DNA from: Zanthoxylum bungeanum
Taxonomy: Eukaryota; Streptophyta; Magnoliopsida; Sapindales; Rutaceae
Length of the DNA: 64,000 nucleotides
Direction of reading: 5' to 3'
Assembly (NCBI GenBank): GCA_019454045.1
Contig: SKCR01021098.1
Location: 1 to 64,000 of the forward strand
Shown here: positions 47,250 through 57,233 of the stretch, piece by piece
How the letters are laid out: each line of letters starts with the position of its first letter
Position numbering within the stretch: the stretch's first letter is position 1
Notes under the pieces: generated by a model
Database searches by the model: none
What the model was told of the DNA's origin: nothing
What the model saw: only the letters and a program-made list of their open reading frames with translations
Made by a program: the position numbers and the translations under genes

Positions 47250-49352
47250 TGATGAGCGGAAAATATATCAATATTTACCGCCCCTTTAACTTAATATTTT
47301 ATTTAGTTTCTCGGGTTTAATGAACTTTTTGATGTGTTTTATTTTATTTTGCAGATAAAATAATATCGGGACTCAATGAAATCATTTAGGACGAAATGTG
47401 GATCAAATAAGGGCAATTATTGGTCTTGATATATTAATTTTGGAGATTGGAAATTTGAAAGGGCGTTTTTGACGAAGTGCAGTTTTGGAAATTCCAGTTT
47501 TGCGCATATGTCGTATTTTGGGCATAACATTTTACTCAGATATCGGATTGAGCTGATTCAAGTTCCAGATTAAAGAAGATTCAAAGATCTACAACTTTGA
47601 AAGAGAAAATATTTTCAAATTCTGATGATTTCAAGACCGAAATTGATGAACCATCCAGACGTGTGTGGAGTGTAATTATTAAAAGTCATTATCAATCATT
47701 TTCAAAGCAAAATATTAATTAATAAATAATTAATAAAAATTATCAAATCACCACCAAACAAGATAAGCAATTAGTGGAGCAATTATGGATTTGGTGGAGT
47801 AATTAGTGGAGAAATTAATAATGGATTTGGTGGAGAAATTGATTGATGATTTGATGGTGGCAAAATTTTGCCTATAAATACCAAGCCATTTCATTTGTAA
47901 TATATATACTTTCTTCTTTGAAATCCTTAATGAAAAAATAAAAAAAGATTGTATCTAGTTTGTTTATTTTTAGTTTTCAGTAATTAATTTTCAATTTCGC
48001 ACTTTCTTTTCTTTACTTTTCAGTTTTACTTTCCGTAATTTACTTTTACGCATAACACTTTCCTTTCTTTACTTTTCAGTTTTTATTTTTCAACCATGAG
48101 GAGGTAACTTCCCTCTGCCGAGGTGAAAGGTAATTCTTTTACTGTTACTATCTTAGATTAATCTCCCTTAGACGCAACATATTCACTATTCTAAAATTTG
48201 ACTTAAAAAGGAATACCGCTATATTGGTCGGTGGGCTATTTAATTTAAACTGTTAAACCTGACTAAGCAAGGATACCGCCAGATTGGTCGGTTGGTAATT
48301 TAATTTTGGTTCCGCCTTTATGGCTGGTTATTTCTTTATCGCCTACATGGCAGGTTCATGGACAAATTTTACCGCCTTTATGGCTGGTCGGACTTAACTT
48401 GACTTAATCAGGGTACCGCCTATATGGTCGGTTGGTTTTAATCTCACAAGTGATTATGTTATACTAAGGGAGATATCTAAGTTAGTAATTAGTAAAAGTA
48501 ATTCCTTTTATCTTGGCAGTTTATTTTCATTTACTTTCCCGCTTTTACTTTCTCGCAGTTACTTTTTAGGATTTTTATTTTATGTCTTTTAAGTTTTCAT
48601 TAGCCATAACTATGTATTGTAACTAAGTTAGTATCTAGGGTTGTGATGAATTTCAATATAACTGGTTTATAAGGGGTTAGATTATAGGTTGGGTAATTTA
48701 AAGATTTATTTATTGAGTCTTAATCTTAATGCTTTTTATTAACTGGCCATTAATAAAATTGATTAGGTAAACTTAAAATGAACTAGACATAGGGATTTTA
48801 AGTTTAAGACCTTAGACTCAATAACCCACGATCTTCCTTGAGGATAGATAACCCTTTTAATAGATTTCCTTACAGGATAGGAATATACCTGTCGGGCGGG
48901 GGTAGCCATAATTGGAACTTAATCTTAATGAATCTAGGTAATTTGGTTGACATAGACATATGGTTCAATTGGATTATACTAGGTATTTGAAATTGACCAT
49001 CGGAAGAGGCTTTTACATAAATTAGTGTTCCAGGTTAATAAATCAATATATTACCCAACTTTAAGATAACCACTTCATCTTCTAAATAATATTGGAATTA
49101 ATCACAACCCTGGATAGTTTTTATAAATTTGGATTTTTCTCAACCTACTTTTAAGCAATTTTATTTACTTGTTTTAAATTTAGAATCATCGTCATTTCAA
49201 ATCAATCAATCAAACAACCTATTAGATACTGGTAATCAGTTGGCCCCATAAATTAATAACAAAAAGGTTTTAAGTCCTCGTGGGATCGATACTTTTTATA
49301 CTACTTGAACGATACGTGCGCTTGCGTTATACGTGTGTGATTACGCCGGTCA
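47250..49352 (+). repeat. Athila-3 5' LTR
   Basis: This 2103-bp LTR starts TGATGAGCGG and ends GCCGGTCA. The TATA box TATAAATA is at 47873-47880. The leader ATGAGGAG/GTAACT is at 48096-48105, and the run of ACCGCC...GGTCGGT-type units at 48213-48435. Its U3 is different from that of Athila-1 and Athila-2 and lacks the CACGTG array, while the leader is shared. Confidence 0.9.
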
Positions 49353-49358
49353 AGTTTT

Positions 49359-49376
49359 TGGCGCCGTTGCCAGGGA
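49359..49376 (+). other. Athila-3 primer-binding site
   Basis: TGGCGCCGTTGCCAGGGA, tRNA-Asp-type, six bases after the LTR. Confidence 0.85.
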
Positions 49377-49482
49377 CTTTTTATCTTTCACTATTAATTT
49401 AGGGGTTAGATACGTTACTTGTATCTAATTTCTTTTTACTTATTGTTTTTGTTTTCTTGTGTTTCAGGTTCTCAGACATTTA

Positions 49483-52150
49483 ATGAGACGAGCCAGAAGC
49501 TTTGAAATCCATCCGCTTGACCCTGAGATTGAAAGAACCATCAGACAGTTGAGAAGGGAAAGGCGAGAAGACCAAGAAGCTTTAGTCAACATGGAACCTG
49601 AACCGTTGGAGATTGCACCACCAATTCCCATTCGAGACAGAACCATTCCGGTGGTTGACAGACTCATTTCCTGTATTGTACTTCCTCCCTTACCAGCAAA
49701 TGCGTGTGACATCAAAACATGCATTCAGATGATTCAGCAGTCAGTTCAGTTCGGGGGGAATGCAACTGAAGATCCTAATGCCCACATCAGTAACTTCCTG
49801 GAAGTTTGCGGTACTTTCAACTACAACAGAGCATCAGAAGAAGCAATGAGACTGCGAGTTTTTCCATACTCATTGAAGGACAGAGCTAAAGCTTGGATAC
49901 ATTCACTACCACCAGGTTCTATCACAACTTGGAACACTTTAGCCACCAAATTTCTTGCAAAGTACTTTCCACCAGCCAGAACCGGAAAGCTGAGGAATGA
50001 CATCACATCCTTTGTACAACAAGATTCAGAATCCCTCTGCGAAGCTTGGGAAAGGTATAAAGATTTACTCCGAAAATGTCCTCACCATGAGATTCCAAAA
50101 TGGCTTTTCAAGTCCAAACATTCTATAATGGGCTTTCTGGAATAATGAGAACCACAATCGATGCTGCTGCTGGAGGAGCTTTAATGGAAAAAGGAGAAGA
50201 TCAAGCCTGGGACCTAATCGAAGAAATGGCCAACAACAATTCCTTGTGGCCAACAGAAAGAAGCATGATCCAAAGAATTACAGGAATTTATGAAGTTGGA
50301 GCAAACACAGCAGTGAATACCAGGCTGGATCAGATATGCAAATGTCTAGAAACACTTAGCACGCAAGTTGTGAACATCGCTGGAACCAAAAGTTCACCAT
50401 ATGGAGGAGCACCAGAACCAAAACAACATAAAGAAATGGTGAATTATGTCAGCAATTTCAACAGACAAGGGAACAATCCATATTCCAACACCTACAATCC
50501 AGGGTGGAGGAATCATCCCAATTTATCATGGAGCAACAATTCAGGCCAACAGCAGAACTATCCACCACCTGAATTCCAACAACAGAACAAAAGCCAGGAG
50601 CAGGCAAATGAACCAGGAATAACAGAAGTGTTGACCCACTTGAAAAAGTTAGAAGCAAAACACGACTCTCAAGCAGCAAGATATGATGCTATGTTTCAAT
50701 CCCAATCAGCATTAATTCAAAGTCAATCTGCTTCTATTAAAGCACTGGAAAATCAAATGGGACAACTGGCAAATGCTCAGAGTTACAGACCGCTAGGTAC
50801 CCTTCCCAGCAACACAGAGCCAAATCTAAGAAACATGGGGAAAGAGCAATGTCATGCCATCATGTTAAAAAGCGGTACTGAAATCAACAAAGATGTTGGA
50901 GTCAATTCAACTGCTGAGGAAGTTCCAAAAGAAACAAAGCAACAGATGGAGGAAAAAGAAGCAAATGAAAAAGAACAGATCACTCCACCTCCACATTTTC
51001 CTCAACGTCTTCAGAAGAACAAATTGGACAAGCAGTTTTCTCGGTTCCTGGAAATCTTCAAAAAGCTGCATATCAACATTCCATTTGCAGAAGCGTTGGA
51101 ACAAATGCCCACCTATGCCAAATTCATGAAAGATATTCTTTCACGAAAGCGGAGATTGGGAGATTATGAGACAGTAGCATTAACAGAAGAATGCAGTGCT
51201 ATCATTCAGAGGAAACTTCCCCCGAAGTTGAAAGATCCTGGCAGTTTCACTGTTCCTTGCGTCATAGGAGAACATAACTTTGGTAAGGCTTTATGTGATT
51301 TAGGTGCTAGTGTTAACTTGATGCCTTTTTCTATTTTCAGGAAATTACAGATTGGAGAAACAATGACAACTTCAGTCTCACTGTAACTTGCTGATAGAAT
51401 GCTCGTATTTCCAAGAGGCGTAGTTGAGGATGTGCTGGTCAAGGTTGACAAATTCATTTTCCCAGCAGAATTTATTGTCCTTGATATTGAGGAAGACGCA
51501 GACGTGCCAATCATCCTCGGGAGACCGTTCTTGGCTACAGGTCGAACCATTATTGATGTACAAAAAGGAGAACTAACCATGAGGGTACAGGACCAAGAAG
51601 TAACATTCAATGTTTTCAAGGCCATGAATTTCCCAGATGATGAAAAGAAGGAGGAATGTTTCAAACTCGATGTGATACACAGTACCATTCAGAACTCTGA
51701 TGAAAGACAAAGTTCTACTGACAAACTTAAAACATGTCAATTGCCTGTGGAGCCTAAAGATAAAGCATCTTTTGCACTGAAAGAGCCAATTCTTGCTCTA
51801 CAAGCAATAGAAGAGAAAAAGTTCCACCAGCTCAACGAATTGGAGGAATTTCACAATCAGCCTTTTGAGGATGCCAAATTGTACAAAGAAAAGGGCAAGA
51901 AAAGACATGATGAGAAGTTAGTGCGCATACAACTGGAACCAGGGCAGAAGGTACTGTTAAACAAATCAAGGGTGAAATTCTTCCCATGGAAGCCAAAATC
52001 ACGATGGTCAGGTCCATTTGTGATCACCAAAGTTTTACCAAATAGAGTCGTTGAGATACATGATCCTGACGCTAATAAAACTTTCAAGGTTAAAAATAAG
52101 CGTGTCAAGCATTACTGGGGAGAATCATTTGAGCGACAAAAGAAAGTGTT
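49483..52150 (+). pseudogene. Athila-3 gag-protease joined in frame to integrase C-terminus
   Basis: Gag starts at 49483 (MRRARSFEIHPLDPE), just downstream of an acceptor-like TTTCAG (49463-49467). It is open to about 50100, where two extra T bases (TGGCTTTTCAAG against TGGCTTCAAG in Athila-2) shift the frame. The next frame (50100-51386) carries FYNGLSGIMRTTIDAAAGGALM, a Gln/Asn-rich spacer, and the protease LCDLGASVNLMPFSIFRKL. A single CAA-to-TAA change at 51384 interrupts, after which the same frame continues with GRPFLATGRTIIDVQKGELT. From about 51770-51830 it passes without a stop into the integrase tail ([44 protein letters not shown]). Reverse transcriptase, RNase H and integrase core are missing. 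Confidence 0.88.
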
Positions 52151-52153
52151 ACA

Positions 52154-53202
52154 CTTTGGTTCCGCCTTTATGGCTGGTTATTTCTTTATCGCCTACATGG
52201 CAGGTTCATGGACAAATTTTACCGCCTTTATGGCTGGTCGGACTTAACTTGACTTAATCAGGGTACCGCCTATATGGTCGGTTGGTTTTAATCTCACAAG
52301 TGATTATGTTATACTAAGGGAGATATCTAAGTTAGTAATTAGTAAAAGTAATTCCTTTTATCTTGGCAGTTTATTTTCATTTACTTTCCCGCTTTTACTT
52401 TCTCGCAGTTACTTTTTAGGATTTTTATTTTATGTCTTTTAAGTTTTCATTAGCCATAACTATGTATTGTAACTAAGTTAGTATCTAGGGTTGTGATGAA
52501 TTTCAATATAACCGGTTTATAAGGGGTTAGATTATAGGTTGGGTAATTTAAAGATTTATTTATTGAGTCTTAATCTTAATGCTTTTTATTAACTGGCCAT
52601 TAATAAAATTGATTAGGTAAACTTAAAATGAACTAGACATAGGGATTTTAAGTTTAAGACCTTAGACTCAATAACCCACGATCTTCCTTGAGGATAGATA
52701 ACCCTTTTAATAGATTTCCTTACATGATAGGAATATACCTGTCGGGCGGGGGTAGCCATAATTGGAACTTAATCTTAATGAATCTAGGTAATTTGGTTGA
52801 CATAGACATATGGTTCAATTGGATTATACTAGGTATTTGAAATTGACCATCAGAAGAGGCTTTTACATAAATTAGTGTTCCAGGTTAATAAATCAATATA
52901 TTACCCAACTTTAAGATAACCACTTCATCTTCTAAATAATATTGGAATTAATCACAACCCTGGATAGTTTTTATAAATTTGGATTTTTCTCAACCTACTT
53001 TTAAGCAATTTTATTTACTTGTTTTAAATTTAGAATCATCGTCATTTCAAATCAATCAATCAAACAACCTATTAGATACTGGTAATCAGTTGGCCCCATA
53101 AATTAATAACAAAAAGGTTTTAAGTCCTCGTGGGATCGATATTTTTTATACTACTTGAACGATACGTGCGCTTGCGTTATACGTGTGTGATTACGCCGGT
53201 CA
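52154..53202 (+). repeat. Athila-3 3' LTR, 5'-truncated
   Basis: It begins abruptly after the integrase tail, at a point corresponding to 48304 of the 5' LTR (GGTTCCGCCTTTATGG), and runs to GCCGGTCA. The U3, TATA box and leader ATG are lost, with only a TTT-scale overlap at the joint. Because the target duplication is intact, the deletion probably arose after insertion, or within an already deleted template. Confidence 0.9.
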
Positions 53203-53207
53203 GAGGT

Positions 53208-54327
53208 CAACAGTGTTTTGCAGCATTGTCATTCATCACCATATGGCGGACACTTCAGCGGAAACAAAACTGCAGCCAAAGTCCTACAATCAGGTTTGTT
53301 CTGGCACACTCTTTTTAAAGATGCTTATCTTTTTGCTTTTCAATGTGACAGGTGCCAGAGAACGGGAAATATTTCTAGAAGAAATGAAGGACCGTTGCAA
53401 AACATTTTAGAAGTGTAAATATTCGATGTATGGGGTATAGATTTCCTGGGACCCTTTGTTCCATCATTCGGAAACCTGTACATCCTGGTTGTTGTAGACT
53501 ACGTCTCCAAATGGGTTGAAGCAATTGCATTGCCATACAATGATTCAAAAGTGGTGATCAAATTCCTGAAAAAGAACATTTTCACTCGGTTTGAAACACC
53601 TCGTGCAATCATCAGTGATGATGGCTCTCATTTCTGCAACAGATACTTCGATGCACTCATATCAAAATACGGAGTTACTCACAAGGTTTCCACAGCTTAC
53701 CATCCACAGTCAAATGGACAGGTCGAGGTTTCAAACAGGGAGATCAAAAGAATCTTGGAGAGAACTGTTGGATCAACAAGGAAGAACTGGTCTACAAAAC
53801 TAGATGATGCATTATGGGCCTACCGGACAGCTTACAAGACACCCATTGGTATATCCCCATATCGATTGGTGTTTGGGAAAGCGTGCCATCTGCCAGTTGA
53901 GCTTGAGCATAAGGCATACTGGGCACTGAAGAAGTTGAATTTTGATTCACAAGCTGCATGAGAGAAAAGACTTCGCCAACTTAAGGAATTGGAGGAATTT
54001 CGCCTACAGGCTTATGAGAATGCCAAATTGTACAAGGAAAAGACCAAAAAATGGCATGACCGAAGAATAGTGCACAGACAGTTGGAACCAATGCAGCAGG
54101 TGTTGTTGTACAACTCAAGGTTGAAACTTTTTCCCTGGAAAGTTGAAATCTATGTGGTCAGGTCCATTTGTGATCACTCAGGTTTTACCTTATGGAGCGG
54201 TTGAGTTACTGGATCCCAATACCAACAACACATTCAAGGTTAACAGTCAGCGTGTCAAGCACTACTGGGGAGAATCATTTGAGCGACAATAAGAAAGTGT
54301 CACACTTTCAGATCCAGCCTAACGTTC
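53208..54327 (+). pseudogene. Athila-2 integrase, nearly intact
   Basis: The H2C2 finger reads QHCHSSPYGGHF...CDRCQRTG at 53218-53370. The frame is lost near 53400 (TAG at 53408-53410). The core follows: [25 protein letters not shown] (first Asp, about 53440), [21 protein letters not shown] (second Asp) and [24 protein letters not shown] (Glu) at 53530-53960. After a TGA at 53959-53961 the tail at 53989-54327 includes a frameshift near 54142 and ends RVKHYWGESFERQ. DDE residues are all visible. Confidence 0.9.
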
Positions 54328-54459
54328 GAGAAGTCACGTCTAGCTGACGAATTTAAACTTAGCGCTCGCAGGGAGGCAACCCATGTAATTTTTGTATATA
54401 TTATGATTTGGTGTGATTTAATTTTGTGTGTTTAGCTTTTGCAGTTAATTCATTTCAGG
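54328..54459 (+). promoter_or_regulatory. Spacer with acceptor-like sites before extra gene 1
   Basis: It contains GCAGGGAGGCAACCCATG, then a T-rich stretch with TTTTGCAG (54437-54444) and CATTTCAG (54451-54458). The second lies directly before GATGG of the gene, as in Athila-1. Use as a 3' splice site is inferred from conservation and from the donor-like site in the LTR leader. Confidence 0.35.
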
Positions 54460-55008
54460 ATGGAAGAAGCTCTGGCAAATCTTCACAAGCAATTTCCTTC
54501 TCTCCCTCAAAAATCTCTGATGAAAGTTTACAAAGCTCGCTTGGAACGGATGAGATTACTAACAATTCACGGTGTTTCTAATGACATTCGTTGGGTAATT
54601 GAAGCACGAGTCCGATTGGCAGGTGAGTCTTCTGACTCTTTTATTTCACATCTGCCTGGTTTTGGAAGAAGCACATATGCAAAGAAACGTAGAGCTAAAC
54701 AAATGGGTGTTTGTTACAAATGTGCACGCTGGAATTGCAATACTCGTTGTCGTTCTTTAGGAATGGTGTCTGATAATCGCGAAGACAAAATTAAATTCAT
54801 TAGGGATGGCTTGAGTAAGGAGTCTTTAGATGATATATCTTCGACTCTTGAGACGCATCCCAGTGGATATGTTCACATAGCCTTTCGCAAATTACATACA
54901 CAATTTCAAAAAGAAAGACAATAGTTAAGTCTATGGAATCTGACTCAAAAAGACCTTGTTTGCCAATTTATAAGAAAATTGGATGGGAAGCTTGTCCCTG
55001 ACGCATAG
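54460..55008 (+). pseudogene. Extra gene 1, Athila-2 copy: basic, cysteine-cluster protein
   Basis: The frame runs from ATG at 54460 through 154 codons to a TAG at 54922, where Athila-1 has TAT, and then stays open to the natural stop at 55006-55008. The likely ancestral product is 182 residues. The N-terminal third is helical (MEEALANLHKQFPSLPQKSL; VSNDIRWVIEARV at about residues 40-52). Residues about 72-95 hold a basic segment (GRSTYAKKRRAK) leading into CYKCARWNCNTRC, i.e. C-x2-C-x4-C-x3-C. A charged C-terminal part (NREDKIKFIRDGLSKESLDDIS) follows. No signal peptide or membrane segment is visible. It may be a nucleic-acid-binding protein taken from a carlavirus-like RNA virus or a host gene; neither has been confirmed. 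Confidence 0.65.
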
Positions 55009-55259
55009 ACGTCAATCAAGCCGTTACTTTTCTTATACATATTATATCTCTTTTTCTTTTCCTAATAATTGTGATTTGTTTTGTTGTTTTCTTTTATTTT
55101 CTCCGACAGGATCCATATTTTTTTGACTATCACGATTTATTTTACTGTTTAACTAATAATTGTCATTTGGCAGGTACTAGTGCTATTATTTTACTCACCT
55201 TTTTTAGGTGTTATAAATTTAACTCATCATTGCACTTTTGAAGACATCCAGAGTAAAAC
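55009..55259 (+). other. Spacer between the two extra genes
   Basis: It is AT-rich and has acceptor-like TTTTCTCCGACAG (55097-55109) and TTTGGCAG (55166-55173), both shared with Athila-1 (about 21826-21838 and 21891-21898). No gene is seen. Conservation of both CAG sites suggests that the LOG-like gene was reached by splicing; this is unproven. Confidence 0.35.
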
Positions 55260-55927
55260 ATGGAAGCCACTTCAAGAAGACGAGTTGAAAACATCAGTGT
55301 GTTTTGCGGTAGTAGTGTTGGTACTAAACCACAATACGTAGAGGCAGCATAGGAATTGGGTCGAGTCTTAGCTGCAAGAAATATGCACTTAGTATATGGT
55401 GGAGGCAATCTTAGACTAATGGGATCGTTTCAAAGGCCGTACAGGAAGGAGGCAGTCACATTTTGGGAATCATCTCAAAACCCTTGGCAGAGGCAAATCT
55501 TATTGGATCATCAAACGGAGAGGAACTGATCGTGCCAGGTATGTCTGAACGACTGGTAGAAATGATTAACCGTGCTGATGCTTTTATTGCTTTGCCAGGT
55601 GGCTTGGGCACATTGGAGGAAATTTTTATAGTGCTATCTTGAGCGAACTTGCACATACACCAGAAACCAATTGGGCTATTTAACGTTGATGGATTTTATG
55701 ATTTTCTTTGTGTGTTTCTTGATGATGCCCGAAGAAATGGGTTCGTGTCAAAACCTTTAAAAGAACTACTCTTTACTGCCAGAACTGCTCCGGATATAAT
55801 AGACCAACTTTTAGCCTATGAACCACAAGTTGACCCTATCCTTTCAAAGATAAATTGGTCTGAGGACGATCGTGGTAAGAGGCGTCGTGTTAGGTACTAT
55901 CTCCTAAACTCTTCTTCTACTGTTTAA
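55260..55927 (+). pseudogene. LOG-like: Captured LOG-family gene, Athila-2 copy (broken)
   Basis: The ATG at 55260 gives MEATSRRRVENISVFCGSSVGTKPQYVEAA, the nucleotide-binding start of LOG/TIGR00730 proteins. A TAG at 55350-55352 follows, then ELGRVLAARNMHLVYGGGN (glycine loop). Loss of one G near 55422 (GGGG in Athila-1) shifts the frame. The later frame gives GMSERLVEMINRADAFIALPGGLGTLEE with the intact PGGxGTxxE catalytic motif at about 55600-55625, a TGA at 55640 in place of the conserved Trp, and IHQKPIGLFNVDGFYDFL through to the stop at 55925. The total of about 222 codons equals the usual LOG length and contains no intron. Three lesions, none obviously shared with the Athila-1 copy, make it a pseudogene. 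Confidence 0.88.
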
Positions 55928-57233
55928 GACATTGGGGACAATGTCTCATTTAGGTTTGGGGGAGGGAATTAGTTGATTAGTATCTTCTTTTTAGTTGTGT
56001 GTTGTTTTTATTTTTAGTTCAAAATTTTTCGAAAATACAAAAAAATTGAAAAATTTTCAAAAATTACAAAAATATTTTGTGTTTTTGTGTTTTTATTTTG
56101 ACTAAAAATGTGAAATTGGTAAAAGATAGCCAATTAAGGAGTTTCCACTCCTGAGACGTATCTCAAACCTATTTCGAAACAAGTTAATTTTTGTTTAATT
56201 CCTTTTGAATTATTTAATTTGTGAATTCTCCATAAAACTAACTAAAATGGATCCTCATATGCTCAGTTGACAGATATTATCAACATACATGGAAACATAC
56301 GGACATGAACTGTAATTGAAAAGTTTGTAATATTCAGTGCTCTAGTTTAATTGGAGGAAGCATCTCAAAAAGCAGTGGAGTAAAAAAAAAAAAAACGTCT
56401 GAGATCCGAGTTATTAAGTCTGTAAGGGTGTTTTAACACCTAGTGCCCTAAAACCAACTGGTTTGGGAGTCACTGGCCCAAAGCTTGCTACATGGATCAA
56501 AGATACTGCAAATATATATATATCTGAAGTCTGAGTAATTAAGTCTGTATGTGTGTCTTAACACCTGGTGCCCTAAAGCCAACTGGTTTGGGAGCCACCG
56601 ACCCAACCACTCGGTACTTAGACGGAAGATATTGTATATAAATAAATAAAAATCAAAAATCAAAGAAAAAATCAGAAAAATGAAAAAAAATTTATTCCAA
56701 CTTATTCCCTTCTTTCAATGGGAGCTGGGTCTTACTCTCCTCTTCCTCTTGTGCAAAAATGTGTGAATTCTGATAAAACTTTAGGACAAAAATATTACTT
56801 TCTTATCAACTGTACTTATGACTGTTGGGGCAAAAATGAGTTGTTTAATATTTTGTTGGCTGTGTATATGGAGAATGGTAAATATAATCGGAGAGAATTA
56901 CTTATTCAGTAATTTAGAAAGAAACAAAACAACTAGTAACTGGGAGTAGAAGTTTCACCTGATTAGTCACTAACTTCTTTATTTCTTTTCGCTTGTCTTT
57001 TTGCTTTTGTGTGCATTAGTTTCACTACCTTTTTACTTTTGTAAAATATTTGTGGGTATCATTGTTGTAAACCTCACGAGACTACAACTCGTCCACTATG
57101 GACACCTAGGGTTTTAAAGGCTTGTTGCATATGCTAAATGCAACCGTGATCCCTACAAAAGTGGCTTAGTTAAATTTTATTATGTTATTCTATGTTTTGC
57201 TCGAGGGCTAGCAAAATGTTAGGTTTGGGGGTG
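55928..57233 (+). other. Athila-2 3' region: duplicated unit, hairpin cluster and polypurine tract
   Basis: It begins with a T-rich and A-rich tract. Two related units of about 110 bases follow (56396-56510 and 56524-56632), each with GGTGTNTTAACACC and an ACTGGTTTGGGAG...CCCAA stem. A second cluster carries ACGAG/CTCGT (57076-57092), GTCC/GGAC (57091-57103) and GTTGCAT/ATGCAAC (57124-57144). TTAGGTTTGGGGGTG ends at 57233 as the polypurine tract. Athila-1 keeps the same arrangement at 22723-23961. No protein gene is visible. Confidence 0.6.

Larger units (their letters stand above)
47250..53202 (+). mobile_element. Athila-3: young, internally deleted Athila element inside Athila-2
   Basis: The element is flanked by the duplication GAGGT (47245-47249 and 53203-53207). 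It has a full 5' LTR (47250-49352), primer site, gag-protease, the integrase tail and a 3' LTR lacking about the first 1050 bases. Reverse transcriptase, RNase H, most of integrase, the two extra genes and the polypurine tract are gone. Comparable LTR parts (48305-49352 and 52155-53202) differ at four positions, with no indels. It could not move unaided. Confidence 0.93.
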
